Counted from the first letter of the stretch, positions 34,490-43,859 are shown. The stretch is 64,000 nucleotides of DNA from CAYXLI01 sp964464925 (GCA_964464925.1 CAYXLI010000004.1:124001-188000), one strand, 5' to 3'. Notes: generated by a model not told the origin, from the sequence alone. A program made the numbers and translations.

Positions 34490-35176
34490 ATGAAAGTAAG
34501 TTGGATCTTCAAAAAATCGTTCGCGCTCGTTGCCCTGATAGCACCCACACTGCACGCCGCCAGTCTCGTCATTAATCCGACGATGCTGGTGCTCCCTTCT
34601 TCACCGGCGGCAACACCTTTTTCGTCGGTACCGTCCCAGCAGACAACATCGTCCGTCGCTCCGGTCGTTACTGCTCAACAGCCAGCATTTACGAACACTG
34701 GCACCCCTACATATCCGATCCTGGGTAACACGACAGTATATTCCCAACCCACGCTTCCGACTGCTACACTTCCGGCTTCGTTCTATAGCACTGCCAATGT
34801 TTCGCAGCAGATCGTGAGCAATTTCAGTTCGCCATGGCAAAGCCAGGCCAGCAACGTCTACAACCCGCCCTCTTACGGCGGATACGGGTCCAGCTACGGC
34901 TACAGTGCAAATCCGTACGCCGTGACTTCATCCCCAGGGCTTTCGCTCGGCTCAGGCCCCGTCCTTACGCCTGTCGGCATGCCTGGAGTTCAACAGGCGC
35001 TTTGGCAGCAGGTTGTTCTGATCACGACGAATAATCCGACTGCGAGAGCTTCCAATGGGCTCTTTGATCCCGCCGCAACTGCTCCGGAACCAGGAACACT
35101 GCTGCTGCTGGTCGCAGGCCTGGGAACGCTGATTATTGTGGCTCGGAAGCGCCGTAACATTCACAACCAGGCATAA
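34490..35176 (+). CDS. PEP-CTERM protein with Ser/Thr/Tyr/Gly-rich body
   Basis: A 228-residue exported protein. Signal peptide (about residues 1-25), a low-complexity body rich in Ser, Thr, Pro, Gln and Tyr/Gly (YGGYGSSYGYSANPYA), and a C-terminal PEP-CTERM signal: APEPGT, a hydrophobic helix (LLLLVAGLGTLIIVA) and basic RKRRN. The exosortase needed for sorting is not in the window. ATG 34490 was chosen for its ribosome-binding site CGGAGG and because it begins the signal peptide; an open frame extends 13 codons further. Likely a matrix or surface protein. Confidence 0.8.
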   Translation: MKVSWIFKKSFALVALIAPTLHAASLVINPTMLVLPSSPAATPFSSVPSQQTTSSVAPVVTAQQPAFTNTGTPTYPILGNTTVYSQPTLPTATLPASFYSTANVSQQIVSNFSSPWQSQASNVYNPPSYGGYGSSYGYSANPYAVTSSPGLSLGSGPVLTPVGMPGVQQALWQQVVLITTNNPTARASNGLFDPAATAPEPGTLLLLVAGLGTLIIVARKRRNIHNQA

Positions 35177-35201
35177 ACGTTCTTAACTCGCTCTGAACAA
35201 T

Positions 35202-35250
35202 CGAGGGCCGCGACGAGGGACACTCTTCCTCCCGTCGCGGCCCTCGTGTT
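35202..35250 (+). terminator. Strong GC-rich terminator hairpin
   Basis: A stem CGAGGGCCGCGACGAGGG / CCCGTCGCGGCCCTCG (35202-35219 with 35231-35246, one bulge) followed by TGTTTCT. It separates the PEP-CTERM gene from the convergent ClC gene and could serve both. Confidence 0.8.
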
Positions 35251-35265
35251 TCTGATCCCGCCGAT

Positions 35266-36972
35266 TTACCGATTCCGCACAGACACAGACCCGACACCGT
35301 AGGCGCGCACCACACCTGCCGCAGTCACGATTCCTTTCAGGTGATGGACATGTGCGCGGTCGACGACCGGTAGTATGTCGATGCGAAACTCACCCATGCG
35401 CTGCAGCGCGACATCCAACGTGTGATCGATGTGCACATGCGGGAACTTCTGCGCGCTCCAGTCCTGCACTTCCGGAATAACCTCACCCACCGTGTTATCA
35501 GGCGCCGCCTCCACAAGGGAGTGCGGGACGAAACCGATGAGCATATCGTTTTTGACAACCAGATAAGCCGCTTGGGGATTGTTAAGAAGAACTGCGTTTG
35601 GTGTCTCAGGAGAGATGGTATTCGAAAGGGGCTCCATTGCAGCCTGAACGAGCAGTACACCTCCGCGTTTTCTGCCCTGGCCGTGAGGAAGATGGATACC
35701 GTCCTGTTCGGAGAGCGCCTCATAAATAGGGGTATGCTGCATCCGGTAAGAGATGTAGAAGCTGATCAGGTTGGAGATCATCAGCGGAACCACGATCGTG
35801 TAGTCTCGCGTGAGCTCAAAGATCATGAAGACCGACGTGAGCGGTGCCCGGATGATGCCGGCAAAGGCTGTACCCATACCAACAAGGGCGTAAGCTCCTG
35901 GTTGGGCTATGAAACCAGGCAAGATATGTTGCGCCGCCACGCCGATGGATCCGCCGAGCATGGCGCCCATGAAGAGACTGGGGCCAAAAATGCCACCTGC
36001 GTTTCCGGATGCGTAGCAGATAGCTGTCGCGAGGAGCTTTAGGATGACGAGTCCGAGCACGACTTGAGCGGCGATGTTCCCGTTCAGCACCTTATCCACG
36101 TAGCCGTAACCCACGCCGAGCACCTCGGGTATACGCAGACCCAACAGCCCAACGAACAGTCCGCCGGCCGCGGGCTGCAGGGCCTGACTCCATTTCGGAA
36201 GCTTCAGAAATTGCTCACGCACTTTGAGGGTCATCTTGACGAACGCGACGGACATGAGGCCGCCACCGATCCCGAGCACCGCGTATACAAGGAATTCCAC
36301 GGGATGAACCATGTTGTACGCCGGAACGTGAAAGAGCGGCTCATCTCCGAGCAGAAGATGCAAGACGACCCAGGAGGTGGCTGAGCTAACCACTACGCTG
36401 CCGAGAACAGGCGCATGGAGATCGCCCATGATCTCTTCCAGCGCAAAGAGCACACCTGCAATGGGCGTGTTAAACGCAGCAGCGAGCGCGGCGGCGGCTC
36501 CTACAGGGATGAGGGCTTTCAGTTTCGATGGACCAAGGCCCAGCCGCCGGCCGATGACCGAGGCAATTCCTCCGCCGATCTGTACCGATGGACCTTCGCG
36601 TCCAAGCGCGATACCGCTCGCCAGCGAAAGTGAGGAACAGACGAATCTCCCGAAAACCGTTCGGAAACGAATACGCCCGTTGCGGACGAAGAGAGCAACT
36701 TTTGTTTGAGGGATGCCCGACCCACGCGCGTTCGGATAATAGCGGCTGAGAAGCCAGCCGCTGATAAGGGAGCCGGAGACAGGCACAACAAAGCGGCGCC
36801 ACGCGGCGCCGTCAGCAGGATACAGCTTGGTCCCGAGCCGCTCCGTGATCACAATGAAAAGAACTACGACAACGCCTACCACTGCACCGATTAAGAGCGT
36901 GAGAACAAGAAACATCTCGTCTTCATGCTCCCGGAGGCGCAGTGCCCAGCGCGCCAACAAACTGGGCTTCAC
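35266..36972 (-). CDS. ClC-family chloride transporter with C-terminal CBS domains
   Basis: A 568-residue voltage-gated-type chloride channel or chloride/proton exchanger. The selectivity motifs are present: GSGIPQTK, GREGPSVQIGG and GGIFGPSLFMGAMLG. A pair of CBS domains occupies roughly the last 130 residues, which in relatives bind adenine nucleotides and tune activity. About ten membrane helices are predicted. It is transcribed alone, divergent from the acyl-CoA dehydrogenase gene. Confidence 0.92.
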   Translation of the reverse strand: MKPSLLARWALRLREHEDEMFLVLTLLIGAVVGVVVVLFIVITERLGTKLYPADGAAWRRFVVPVSGSLISGWLLSRYYPNARGSGIPQTKVALFVRNGRIRFRTVFGRFVCSSLSLASGIALGREGPSVQIGGGIASVIGRRLGLGPSKLKALIPVGAAAALAAAFNTPIAGVLFALEEIMGDLHAPVLGSVVVSSATSWVVLHLLLGDEPLFHVPAYNMVHPVEFLVYAVLGIGGGLMSVAFVKMTLKVREQFLKLPKWSQALQPAAGGLFVGLLGLRIPEVLGVGYGYVDKVLNGNIAAQVVLGLVILKLLATAICYASGNAGGIFGPSLFMGAMLGGSIGVAAQHILPGFIAQPGAYALVGMGTAFAGIIRAPLTSVFMIFELTRDYTIVVPLMISNLISFYISYRMQHTPIYEALSEQDGIHLPHGQGRKRGGVLLVQAAMEPLSNTISPETPNAVLLNNPQAAYLVVKNDMLIGFVPHSLVEAAPDNTVGEVIPEVQDWSAQKFPHVHIDHTLDVALQRMGEFRIDILPVVDRAHVHHLKGIVTAAGVVRAYGVGSVSVRNR

Positions 36973-37070
36973 GCTTTCATGGTCGCCCGAAAGTACGGCG
37001 AAGTCATTACAGTGTTGCCGCTACTGACAGTCACATTCGGTAACAGGCGTCTTCGCTAGGATGGAGATAT

Positions 37071-38237
37071 ATGGCATTTCGCGGGGTTGATTACATGCTG
37101 GTGGACTCCTTATTCACGCAGGAGGAACTGCTGGTGCGCCAGACGGCCCGGCGGTTCGTGGAAGAACGGCTGATGCCCATCATTCGGGACTGTTACCGCG
37201 ATGGACATTTCCCCTCCACCATCGTGCCGCAAATGGCTGAGTTGGGCTTTTTCGGAGCCACATTGGAAGGCTACGGCTGCGCAGGCATGAGCAATGTGGA
37301 ATACGGTCTTCTGATGCAGGAGTTGGAACGCTGCGACTCAGGTGTGCGCAGCTTCGCATCCGTGCAAGGCGCATTGGTGATGTATCCGATCTATACCTAT
37401 GGGTCGGAAGAACAGAAGAACTACTGGCTGCCCAAGCTGCAGTCGGGCAAGGCGATAGGCTGCTTCGGGCTGACGGAGCCTCAATTCGGATCGAATCCGG
37501 GGGGAATGTTGACGAGGGCTCGAAAGGACGGCTCGGGGTGGGTCCTCAACGGCGAGAAAACCTGGATTACTAATGGCGGATTGGCCGATGTAGCCGTGGT
37601 GTGGGCACGGACGGAAGAAGGCATTAACGGCTTCCTCGTTGCGAAGGGCACCCCAGGATACAGCACCTCCGATATCCATGGAAAGCTGTCGATGCGGGCA
37701 TCGGTTACATCGAGCCTGACGTTTTCCGATTGCCGTGTACCCGCGGAGAACGTGCTGCCAAAGGCAAAAGGATTGAAAGCTCCACTGAGTTGCCTCACAC
37801 AGGCGAGGTACGGAATCGGCTGGGGCGTGATCGGAGCCGCGATGGACTGCTTCGAAACGGCGCGGCAGTACAGTGTGGTGCGCAAGCAGTTCGATGACCG
37901 GCCGATCGCGAGCCATCAGCTTGTGCAGGAGAAGCTGGCCTGGATGATCGGCGAGATTACCAAAGCCCAACTGCTCGCGTTACATGCTGGACGGCTGAAG
38001 GACAGGGGAAAGCTGGATCCCGCGCACGTCTCCCTGTTAAAGAAGAACAATGTAACGATCGCACTCGAGTGTGCGCGGCTGAGCCGCGACCTTTTAGGCG
38101 CGAACGGCATTATGGACGACTACCCGATCATGCGGCATCTGTGTAACCTGGAGACGGTGAAGACGTACGAGGGGACAGACCACATTCACACACTCGTAAT
38201 CGGTGAGCGGCTGACTGGCATTCCGGCGTACAAATAG
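37071..38237 (+). CDS. Acyl-CoA dehydrogenase, glutaryl-CoA dehydrogenase-like
   Basis: A 388-residue flavoprotein dehydrogenase. The N-terminus LFTQEELLVRQTARRFVEERL, flavin-region segments FGLTEPQFGSNPGGM and GEKTWITNG, and the C-terminal catalytic glutamate in TYEGTDHIH (about Glu367) are family hallmarks. The last features, including ERLTGIPAY, match glutaryl-CoA dehydrogenases (decarboxylating) of lysine and tryptophan breakdown better than short-chain enzymes. No other glutarate genes are nearby. Substrate is inferred. Confidence 0.88.
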   Translation: MAFRGVDYMLVDSLFTQEELLVRQTARRFVEERLMPIIRDCYRDGHFPSTIVPQMAELGFFGATLEGYGCAGMSNVEYGLLMQELERCDSGVRSFASVQGALVMYPIYTYGSEEQKNYWLPKLQSGKAIGCFGLTEPQFGSNPGGMLTRARKDGSGWVLNGEKTWITNGGLADVAVVWARTEEGINGFLVAKGTPGYSTSDIHGKLSMRASVTSSLTFSDCRVPAENVLPKAKGLKAPLSCLTQARYGIGWGVIGAAMDCFETARQYSVVRKQFDDRPIASHQLVQEKLAWMIGEITKAQLLALHAGRLKDRGKLDPAHVSLLKKNNVTIALECARLSRDLLGANGIMDDYPIMRHLCNLETVKTYEGTDHIHTLVIGERLTGIPAYK

Positions 38238-38263
38238 GTATACTAAAAAACGGTCCTCTTGGT

Positions 38264-38629
38264 ATGGTAATTCTGTTGACAATCTTGCACGTGATCGTGT
38301 GCGTTTTCCTGGTAGTCGTGGTTTTGCTGCAAAGCGGCAAGGCTGCGGATCTCGCTGGAGCATTCGGTGGAATGGGTTCCCAGACGGCATTCGGCCCGCG
38401 CGGCGCGGCTACGGTGTTATCGAAGGCAACGACGATCGCGGCGACGCTGTTTATGATGACGTCGCTGAGCCTCGGGATTCTGTCGACGAAGCACGCGGGA
38501 TCGGGCTCTTCGGTTCTGGAACGGAGCAATCCGCTTCCGGTGAAAAAGAACGCGGCTCCGGTACCTGCACCCGCCCAGAAGAGTCAGCCTGCTCCGGCTC
38601 CGGCCCCAGCGGCGCCCCAACAGAAGTAG
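38264..38629 (+). CDS. secG: Preprotein translocase subunit SecG
   Basis: Small subunit of the SecYEG channel. The 121-residue protein has two membrane helices (about residues 3-22 and 55-75) with the conserved loop VVLLQSGKAADLAGAFGG and the QTAFGPRGAATVLSKAT region between them. A proline/alanine-rich cytoplasmic tail follows, as in many Acidobacteriota. TATACT at 38239-38244 just upstream could be its own -10 element, but there is no convincing -35 or ribosome-binding site. It precedes tRNA-Leu by 20 bp. Confidence 0.93.
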   Translation: MVILLTILHVIVCVFLVVVVLLQSGKAADLAGAFGGMGSQTAFGPRGAATVLSKATTIAATLFMMTSLSLGILSTKHAGSGSSVLERSNPLPVKKNAAPVPAPAQKSQPAPAPAPAAPQQK

Positions 38630-38649
38630 TTCGGAATAGCCACGATTTT

Positions 38650-38736
38650 GCGGAGGTGGCGGAATTGGCAGACGCACTAGCTTGAGGTGCTAGCGGGAGT
38701 AATCTCGTGGGGGTTCAAGTCCCCCTCTCCGCACCA
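38650..38736 (+). tRNA. tRNA-Leu (GAG anticodon), CCA encoded
   Basis: 87-nt class II tRNA. The acceptor GCGGAGG pairs with TCTCCGC. The anticodon stem CTAGC / GCTAG encloses the loop TTGAGGT with anticodon GAG. A long variable arm and the T-loop GTTCAAGTC follow, and the 3' end reads ACCA. A terminator follows at once. Confidence 0.96.
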
Positions 38737-38758
38737 TAGATTTTAAAGGCTCTCACGA

Positions 38759-38790
38759 GGTCAGCCGGAAACGGCTGGCCTTTTCTTCTT
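38759..38790 (+). terminator. Rho-independent terminator after tRNA-Leu
   Basis: Stem GGTCAGCCG / CGGCTGGCC (38759-38767 with 38772-38780, loop GAAA) followed by TTTTCTTCTT. It ends the secG-tRNA transcript. The 259 bp from here to the formate dehydrogenase stop hold no convincing gene. Confidence 0.9.
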
Positions 38791-39049
38791 ATCCCGCGAA
38801 GGGATCAATCAACTGCCAAATGGAATGTCGCACCGGCTGCGGCAGCAAGTGCGCCCGACCTTCCGCCACTCGCCAGCCGGGCACGCCTGCCGGACTGTGC
38901 CAACGGGTGACAACATGGCCAACGGCTAAGCAAAGGCGAAACTGATCCATCCTTGAAAGCAGGCCAAAAGCGCTGCCGCCAAACACCTTAGACGCGAGGC
39001 AACCCCGGTGGACTAAACGTCAAACTTGTATTCTTCTCACACTGGTCTC

Positions 39050-41710
39050 TTATGGCAGCTTTTCGATGCGAATGGCCGTGAGCTTATATTCCGGAGTAGA
39101 CGTTTGACCGTCGCGGCCCGGCCCCGTGACAGCATTGATGAGTGTTTCCGCGGAGTGGAACGTCGCGAAAGCCTCCCCACTGAGGATGTCATCGGTGATG
39201 TGCACGGCCAGCTCAGCTTGACCATAGTGGCTGACAACCCGGACCCGCTCCCCTTCCCGCACTTCGCATTGACGCGCATCCTCCGACGCTAAATCTAGCG
39301 TGTCCCTCTGTCTCCAAAACACATTCGGCGTTCGCATGGTCATCGTGCCAGCGTTGAACTGGTAGAGCGTGCGCCCAGTCGTGAGCAAAATTGGAAAGTC
39401 CTGCGATACCACTTCAGTGGTCGGGCTCATGGGAAGCCGGCGAAGCGCGGCGCGCGGTCCGTGCGAGAACTGGCTCGTGTGAAGGATGGGAGTTCCTGGG
39501 TGTTCATCCGCTGGACAGGGCCACTGCAGGCCCGCCACATCGAGACGGTCGTAGCTGACTCCGGCTCCGGCGTCCCACACGCCGCGAATGTCGTTCCATA
39601 TCTCCTGCGGGCTTTGAAACGAAAACTGTCTCTTGTAACCCATCGCGCGGGCGAGAGCGCATACAATCTCCCAATCAGGACGTGATTCGCCAATCGGGTC
39701 AATCACTTTGCGCAGACGCTGCACGCGGCGTTCGGCATTCATGAACGTGCCGTTCTTCTCGAACGAAGACGCTGCCGGGAAGAACACTGTACCAAACGAC
39801 TCCGCCGTTTCATTCCGGAACATGTCCTGCACGATCACCATGTCGAGCCTGGACAGGGCATCGCGGGTCGCTGCTGCATTCGCGTTAGTGAACAGGATGT
39901 CATAGCCAATCGCCCAAAGCGCGTGCAATTCGCCACGCCGGGCTGCGTCCATCATTTCCAGTAAATTCTTTCCACGTGTTACCGGCAGAGGCGCTCCCCA
40001 AGCCTGTTCGAATCGTTCTCGGGCGGCGGCGATGTCCGCATAGCCCGTAAGATGGTCCGGCTCGCAGCCCATGTGAGCGGCACCTTGGACATTATTCTGC
40101 CCGCGTAGAGGATTCACCCCCGCCCCTGGCACGCCAATATTGCCGCTGAGCAGCGCCATATTTACAAGCCCCATCACACCGTCCGTGCCTTGTACATGCT
40201 CGGTGACGCCAAGTCCGTGAATGATCATGGACGGCTTGTTCCTTGCATAGGCGCGCGCGGCTTCGCGTATCAGCCGAGCGGCTACTCCGCAATGGGCTGC
40301 CGCAGTCTCTGGCGTCCATTCGCGAATGAACTCGACGAATTGCTCCCATTCAGATACTCTCGCCGAAATGAACTCATCGTCGTACAACTTCTCTTCGACG
40401 ATAACGCAGGCGAGTGCGTTGAGCAGTTCTACATTGGTCCCGGGACGCACCGGCAAGTAGAGGTCGGCATAGTTGGCCAGTTCAATCCGTCGCGGATCGG
40501 CGACGATCAGCCGTGCGCCCTTGAGAACTGCCTGTTTGATGCGCGCGCCAACAACGGGATGATTTTCAGTCGGGTTTGCGCCGAACACGAGGATAGTTCT
40601 CGCCGTTTCGATGTCGTCATAGGAGTTGGTGGCGGCACCTGTGCCGAGCATCCCGCCCATGGCCGCGGCCGTCGGTGCATGGCAGACGCGGGCACAGCAA
40701 TCCACATTGTTTGTATTAAGCACAACACGAGCAACCTTCTGCGCCAGGTAGTTTTCTTCGTTGGTGGCGCGAGCGGAACCGAGCACGCCGATTGCGTTTG
40801 GACCATAACGGTCCCTGATGCGGAGGAGTTCCTTGGCTGCGAAATCAATAGCCTCGTCCCAAGAGGCGGACGCCCATTTGCCGTTGCGACGGAGATGCGG
40901 CCGAATCACACGATCCGGCGCGTGCACGAAATCGAACGCATAGCGGCCCTTGACGCAGAGATGGCCCCGATTTACAGGTGCATCCATTACGGGCTTGATC
41001 GCGACCAGACGCCCGTCCACAGCGCCGACGGAAATCTCACAGCCCGTTCCGCAATAAGGACAGACGGTCCGGATCCATGCGTCTGCCGGTTTCCGATTTA
41101 TCACCTGCTTGTCTTCCAGAGCCCCGGTGGGACAGGCATCGGCGCAAGCTCCACAGCTCACACAGGTGCTGTACCCGAGAGGCACACCAGAGTCGGCCAC
41201 GATCCTGGTCCGCTCGCCACGGTTGCGCATGCTCCAGACGAACTGCCCTTGAAGTTCGGCGCATATCCGGACGCAGAGATCACAGTAGATACAGCGCGAC
41301 ATATCGACGCGGATATAGGGATGAGACTCGTCAACCGCAACTGTCGATTCGGTCGCTCCGCCTACGACGCCGTACTGCCGAAGCCAGTTGTGGAAGGGCT
41401 TATCCGGGGACCGGTGTAACGCCTCGGCAGGATAGCGCCAAGCCAGCAGTTGCAGGATCGTCTTGCGCCCGGCCTCCAACTCAGCGGTGTGAGTTGAAAT
41501 TCGCATGCCTTCTGAAAGGAGCGTATGGCAGGCCGCAGCAGGCCGCTCATGCCCGTCGATCTCAACCAGGCAGAGCCGGCAATTTCCCGACGGTTTCACG
41601 CGCTGGTCATGACAAAGCGCCGGAACACGAATGCCCATCTTCCGGAGCGCGTCAAGCACGGTGAGCCCGGCGGCGAACTCCGCCTCCTGACCGTTGATTG
41701 TGGCGCGCAT
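39050..41710 (-). CDS. Formate dehydrogenase alpha subunit, NuoG-like N-terminus
   Basis: An 886-residue molybdenum/tungsten enzyme that oxidises formate to CO2. The N-terminus is a plant-type 2Fe-2S ferredoxin (Cys33, 44, 47, 61). Then come two 4Fe-4S clusters (Cys140/143/146/150 and 183/186/189/193) and the catalytic subunit's own cluster (Cys217, 220, 224, 252). The catalytic cysteine is in CCARVCHAPTA (about Cys343). The C-terminal molybdopterin-binding domain is complete. This architecture fits NAD-linked or hydrogenase-linked formate dehydrogenases, yet the usual partner subunits (FdsB, FdsG or an electron-transfer chain) are not adjacent. It sits 12 bp downstream of the broken polX. 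Confidence 0.92.
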   Translation of the reverse strand: MRATINGQEAEFAAGLTVLDALRKMGIRVPALCHDQRVKPSGNCRLCLVEIDGHERPAAACHTLLSEGMRISTHTAELEAGRKTILQLLAWRYPAEALHRSPDKPFHNWLRQYGVVGGATESTVAVDESHPYIRVDMSRCIYCDLCVRICAELQGQFVWSMRNRGERTRIVADSGVPLGYSTCVSCGACADACPTGALEDKQVINRKPADAWIRTVCPYCGTGCEISVGAVDGRLVAIKPVMDAPVNRGHLCVKGRYAFDFVHAPDRVIRPHLRRNGKWASASWDEAIDFAAKELLRIRDRYGPNAIGVLGSARATNEENYLAQKVARVVLNTNNVDCCARVCHAPTAAAMGGMLGTGAATNSYDDIETARTILVFGANPTENHPVVGARIKQAVLKGARLIVADPRRIELANYADLYLPVRPGTNVELLNALACVIVEEKLYDDEFISARVSEWEQFVEFIREWTPETAAAHCGVAARLIREAARAYARNKPSMIIHGLGVTEHVQGTDGVMGLVNMALLSGNIGVPGAGVNPLRGQNNVQGAAHMGCEPDHLTGYADIAAARERFEQAWGAPLPVTRGKNLLEMMDAARRGELHALWAIGYDILFTNANAAATRDALSRLDMVIVQDMFRNETAESFGTVFFPAASSFEKNGTFMNAERRVQRLRKVIDPIGESRPDWEIVCALARAMGYKRQFSFQSPQEIWNDIRGVWDAGAGVSYDRLDVAGLQWPCPADEHPGTPILHTSQFSHGPRAALRRLPMSPTTEVVSQDFPILLTTGRTLYQFNAGTMTMRTPNVFWRQRDTLDLASEDARQCEVREGERVRVVSHYGQAELAVHITDDILSGEAFATFHSAETLINAVTGPGRDGQTSTPEYKLTAIRIEKLP

Positions 41711-41722
41711 GCTGGCCGCCTC

Positions 41723-42922
41723 CTAACTCCTCGAAATCGCGGTGGCATACGTTACATCGGATCTCCCGACCCTTCGGCGTGAGGGTTTCCGATGTTCGAG
41801 CCAATGATTGAGTTTTGCCAAATGCCAGGTATTAATGACCGATCGTGCCTCGATCCAGCCTCTCCGTGCTTGAAAAACTCCGTACTGGATTTGGTCGAGT
41901 TGCGCGGTGCTGTGGGCATCGGAGCCAATCGCGAGTAGGACATCGGCTTCCTGTGCTGCCTTCGCCATTGCATCGTTCAGATCGAGCCTGTACATGGAGG
42001 CGTTAATCTCAAGAGCAGCTCGAGCCTTGAGGGCTGCGGCAACAACGCGGTCGAAATGCATCTCCAGAGGCTCCCGGGAGCCGATCAGGCGGCCACTCGG
42101 ATGCGCCAGGATATCCACGTGCGGATTGGTGAGTGCATCAAGCAACCGGCCCGTGATCTCATCACTGCTGTGATGAAACAGAGAGTGGAGCGCTGCGATA
42201 ACGATATCCAGCCGGCCGAGCACATCATCGGGATAATCCAGTTTGCCGTTGACCAGAATATCGACTTCGGTCCCGATCAGGATATGCGGAGCCAAGTCTC
42301 CTCTCCGCTTTCGAATCTGCTCGATTTGCTCGATCTTCCGTTCGAGCCGATCGAGATCTAATCCGTGGGCAACCCGTTGGGACGGCGAATGATCCGTGAA
42401 CGCAATATATTCGTACCCAAGTTCGCCCGCATGCTCGACCATCTCTTCGAGCGTGGACTTGCCATCGGAGTAGGTCGTGTGAGTGTGGAGGTCGCCACGC
42501 AAATCCTTCAACTCGATCAGCTTTGGTAGGTGCCCCTGAAGTGCAGACTCGATTTCGCCTCGGTCCTCTCGAATTTCAGGCGGCATGAGCGGCATATCCA
42601 TCACCGCATACACTTCAGTTTCGTCTTTTCCGGCGACCCGCATATCGTCACGGGATACTCCGTATTCATTCAACTTAAGCCCGCGCTCCCGAGCAAGAGT
42701 GCGCAGGTGAATATTGTGCTGTTTGGAGCCCGTGAAGTACTGCATTGCCGCGCCATAAGACTCTTTCGGCACCGCGCGAATGTCCACCTGGATTCCACCC
42801 TCGATGATCATCACGGCTTTCGTATCGCCGATTGCCAGAACCTGTTTGACCTGCGGCAGTTTCGCCACCTGCTGAAGCGCCTTTGCGCTTTGTTTCGCGA
42901 TGATCAGAATATAGCAGCGCAA
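41723..42922 (-). pseudogene. PolX C-terminal fragment with intact PHP phosphoesterase domain
   Basis: This frame holds the rest of bacterial PolX after its palm deletion: the tail of the nucleotidyltransferase domain (ILIIAKQSAKALQQV, VLAIGDTKAVMI, QVDIRAVP, FTGSKQHNIHLRTLA) and a complete PHP domain (GDLHTHTTYSDGKS, AFTDHSPS, IGTEVDIL, LHSLFHH, DILAHPSGR, GSDAHS). The apparent start TTG 42922 would be the only way to translate it alone. If translated it would keep 3'-5' exonuclease residues but no polymerase site. It reads as the downstream half of a gene whose first half is at 42919-43400. Confidence 0.85.
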
Positions 42923-43400
42923 TTCCGATCAGCATCCGCTTCTGGCTAGCGAGCCACAAGTCGATACCACGTTTGATGTTGTCAATTCTCTTCTCGCCAA
43001 AACCTTTCAGCTTGACGCGAGACGCCCTCTCAAGACATCTCTTCAAGTCGTCAAGACAATTGACACGGAATCTTTTATGCAGCAACGCCAGCGTCTTTGG
43101 ACCAAGTCCCGGAATGCTCATCAGCTCGATCAAGCCTGGCGAAATCCCTCTGCACTCCTGCTCGTGGCGCTTGATCTTGCCCGTGCGGAGGTGCTCTTCG
43201 ATCATTTCGGACAGGTCTTTACCGATACCGGGGATTTCTTCGAGGTTTCCTCTTTGAGCGATCGCGGCCAGGTCTTCTTCCAGATCCCGGATTGAGACGG
43301 CTGCGCGTTCGTACGCCATGATCCGGAAGCGATCCTCGCCTCTAAAGGCCAGGACTCGTGCCATGCGCTCGAAAATGCATGCGATTTCTTCGTTGAGCAT
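42675..43400 (-). pseudogene. PolX N-terminal fragment (lyase and helix-hairpin-helix part)
   Basis: From ATG 43400 the frame gives the PolX beginning LNEEIACIFERMARVL, AYERAAVSI, IPGIGKDLSEMIEEH, IPGLGPKTLALLHKRF and LKGFGEKRIDNIK, ending with LWLASQKRMLIGIAL near 42918. Intact PolX continues with about 36 residues carrying GSLRRRRE and the DxD metal site. Here those bases are missing and the frame changes, so what follows until 42675 is out of frame. The loss removes the two polymerase aspartates. Gene dead as a polymerase, judged from comparison with B. subtilis PolX from memory. Confidence 0.85.
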
Positions 43401-43405
43401 GAGAC

Positions 43406-43690
43406 TTACATTCCTGTCGGGGAACGTTTCCGCCGGTTCCCAAACCTGCCATTCTCCAGTAGGCTTGAGCGGCTCCGCCGCCCGGGCCTCGCTGAGGTGA
43501 ATCACCGCGTCGAACTGATCTGAGATTCGTGCGTGCCTTGAGGCGGCGTGTGCAGGAATGCCGGTATGCCCGAATCCTGGAATAACGATTCATAGCTTTC
43601 CGGCATGGCGGGGCGTACCCATTCCGCTCCGTTCGCGTTCTTCACCAACCGGGCATTCTGTTCGGCGGAGAACAAGTCCTCGGGTTACAT
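43406..43690 (-). pseudogene. Erythromycin-esterase-like gene remnant
   Basis: Several short frames match erythromycin esterase family proteins in order: FSAEQNARLVKNA (43631-43679), PESYESLFQDSGIPAFLHT, HARISDQFDAVIH, then EARAAEPL, EWQVW and TFPTGM just before a TAA at 43408-43406. At least two frameshifts separate them, and about 150 residues of the middle are missing after VKNA. The last frame is fused in phase with the polX start region, so an apparent ORF of 276 codons runs from 43505. The family also occurs in Mycobacterium tuberculosis Rv2030c. Confidence 0.7.
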
Positions 43691-43859
43691 CAAGCATGTC
43701 CGCCGCCTTTCTCTGACCAGCAAGACCTTATGAACCGGCACTATGGCCACGGAGCGCTACGGCTACTTGTGTGGTGAGGGTCTCATCACTCGTTCCCAGC
43801 CCAACTCACCCGGGCGCTGAGCTTGCTGACCACTAAGTAATGCCGGCCTGATGCATGCC

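Noticed and set aside
38789..38986. 65-codon frame downstream of the tRNA terminator
   Set aside because: GTG start with no ribosome-binding site, no motif recognised; treated as non-coding.
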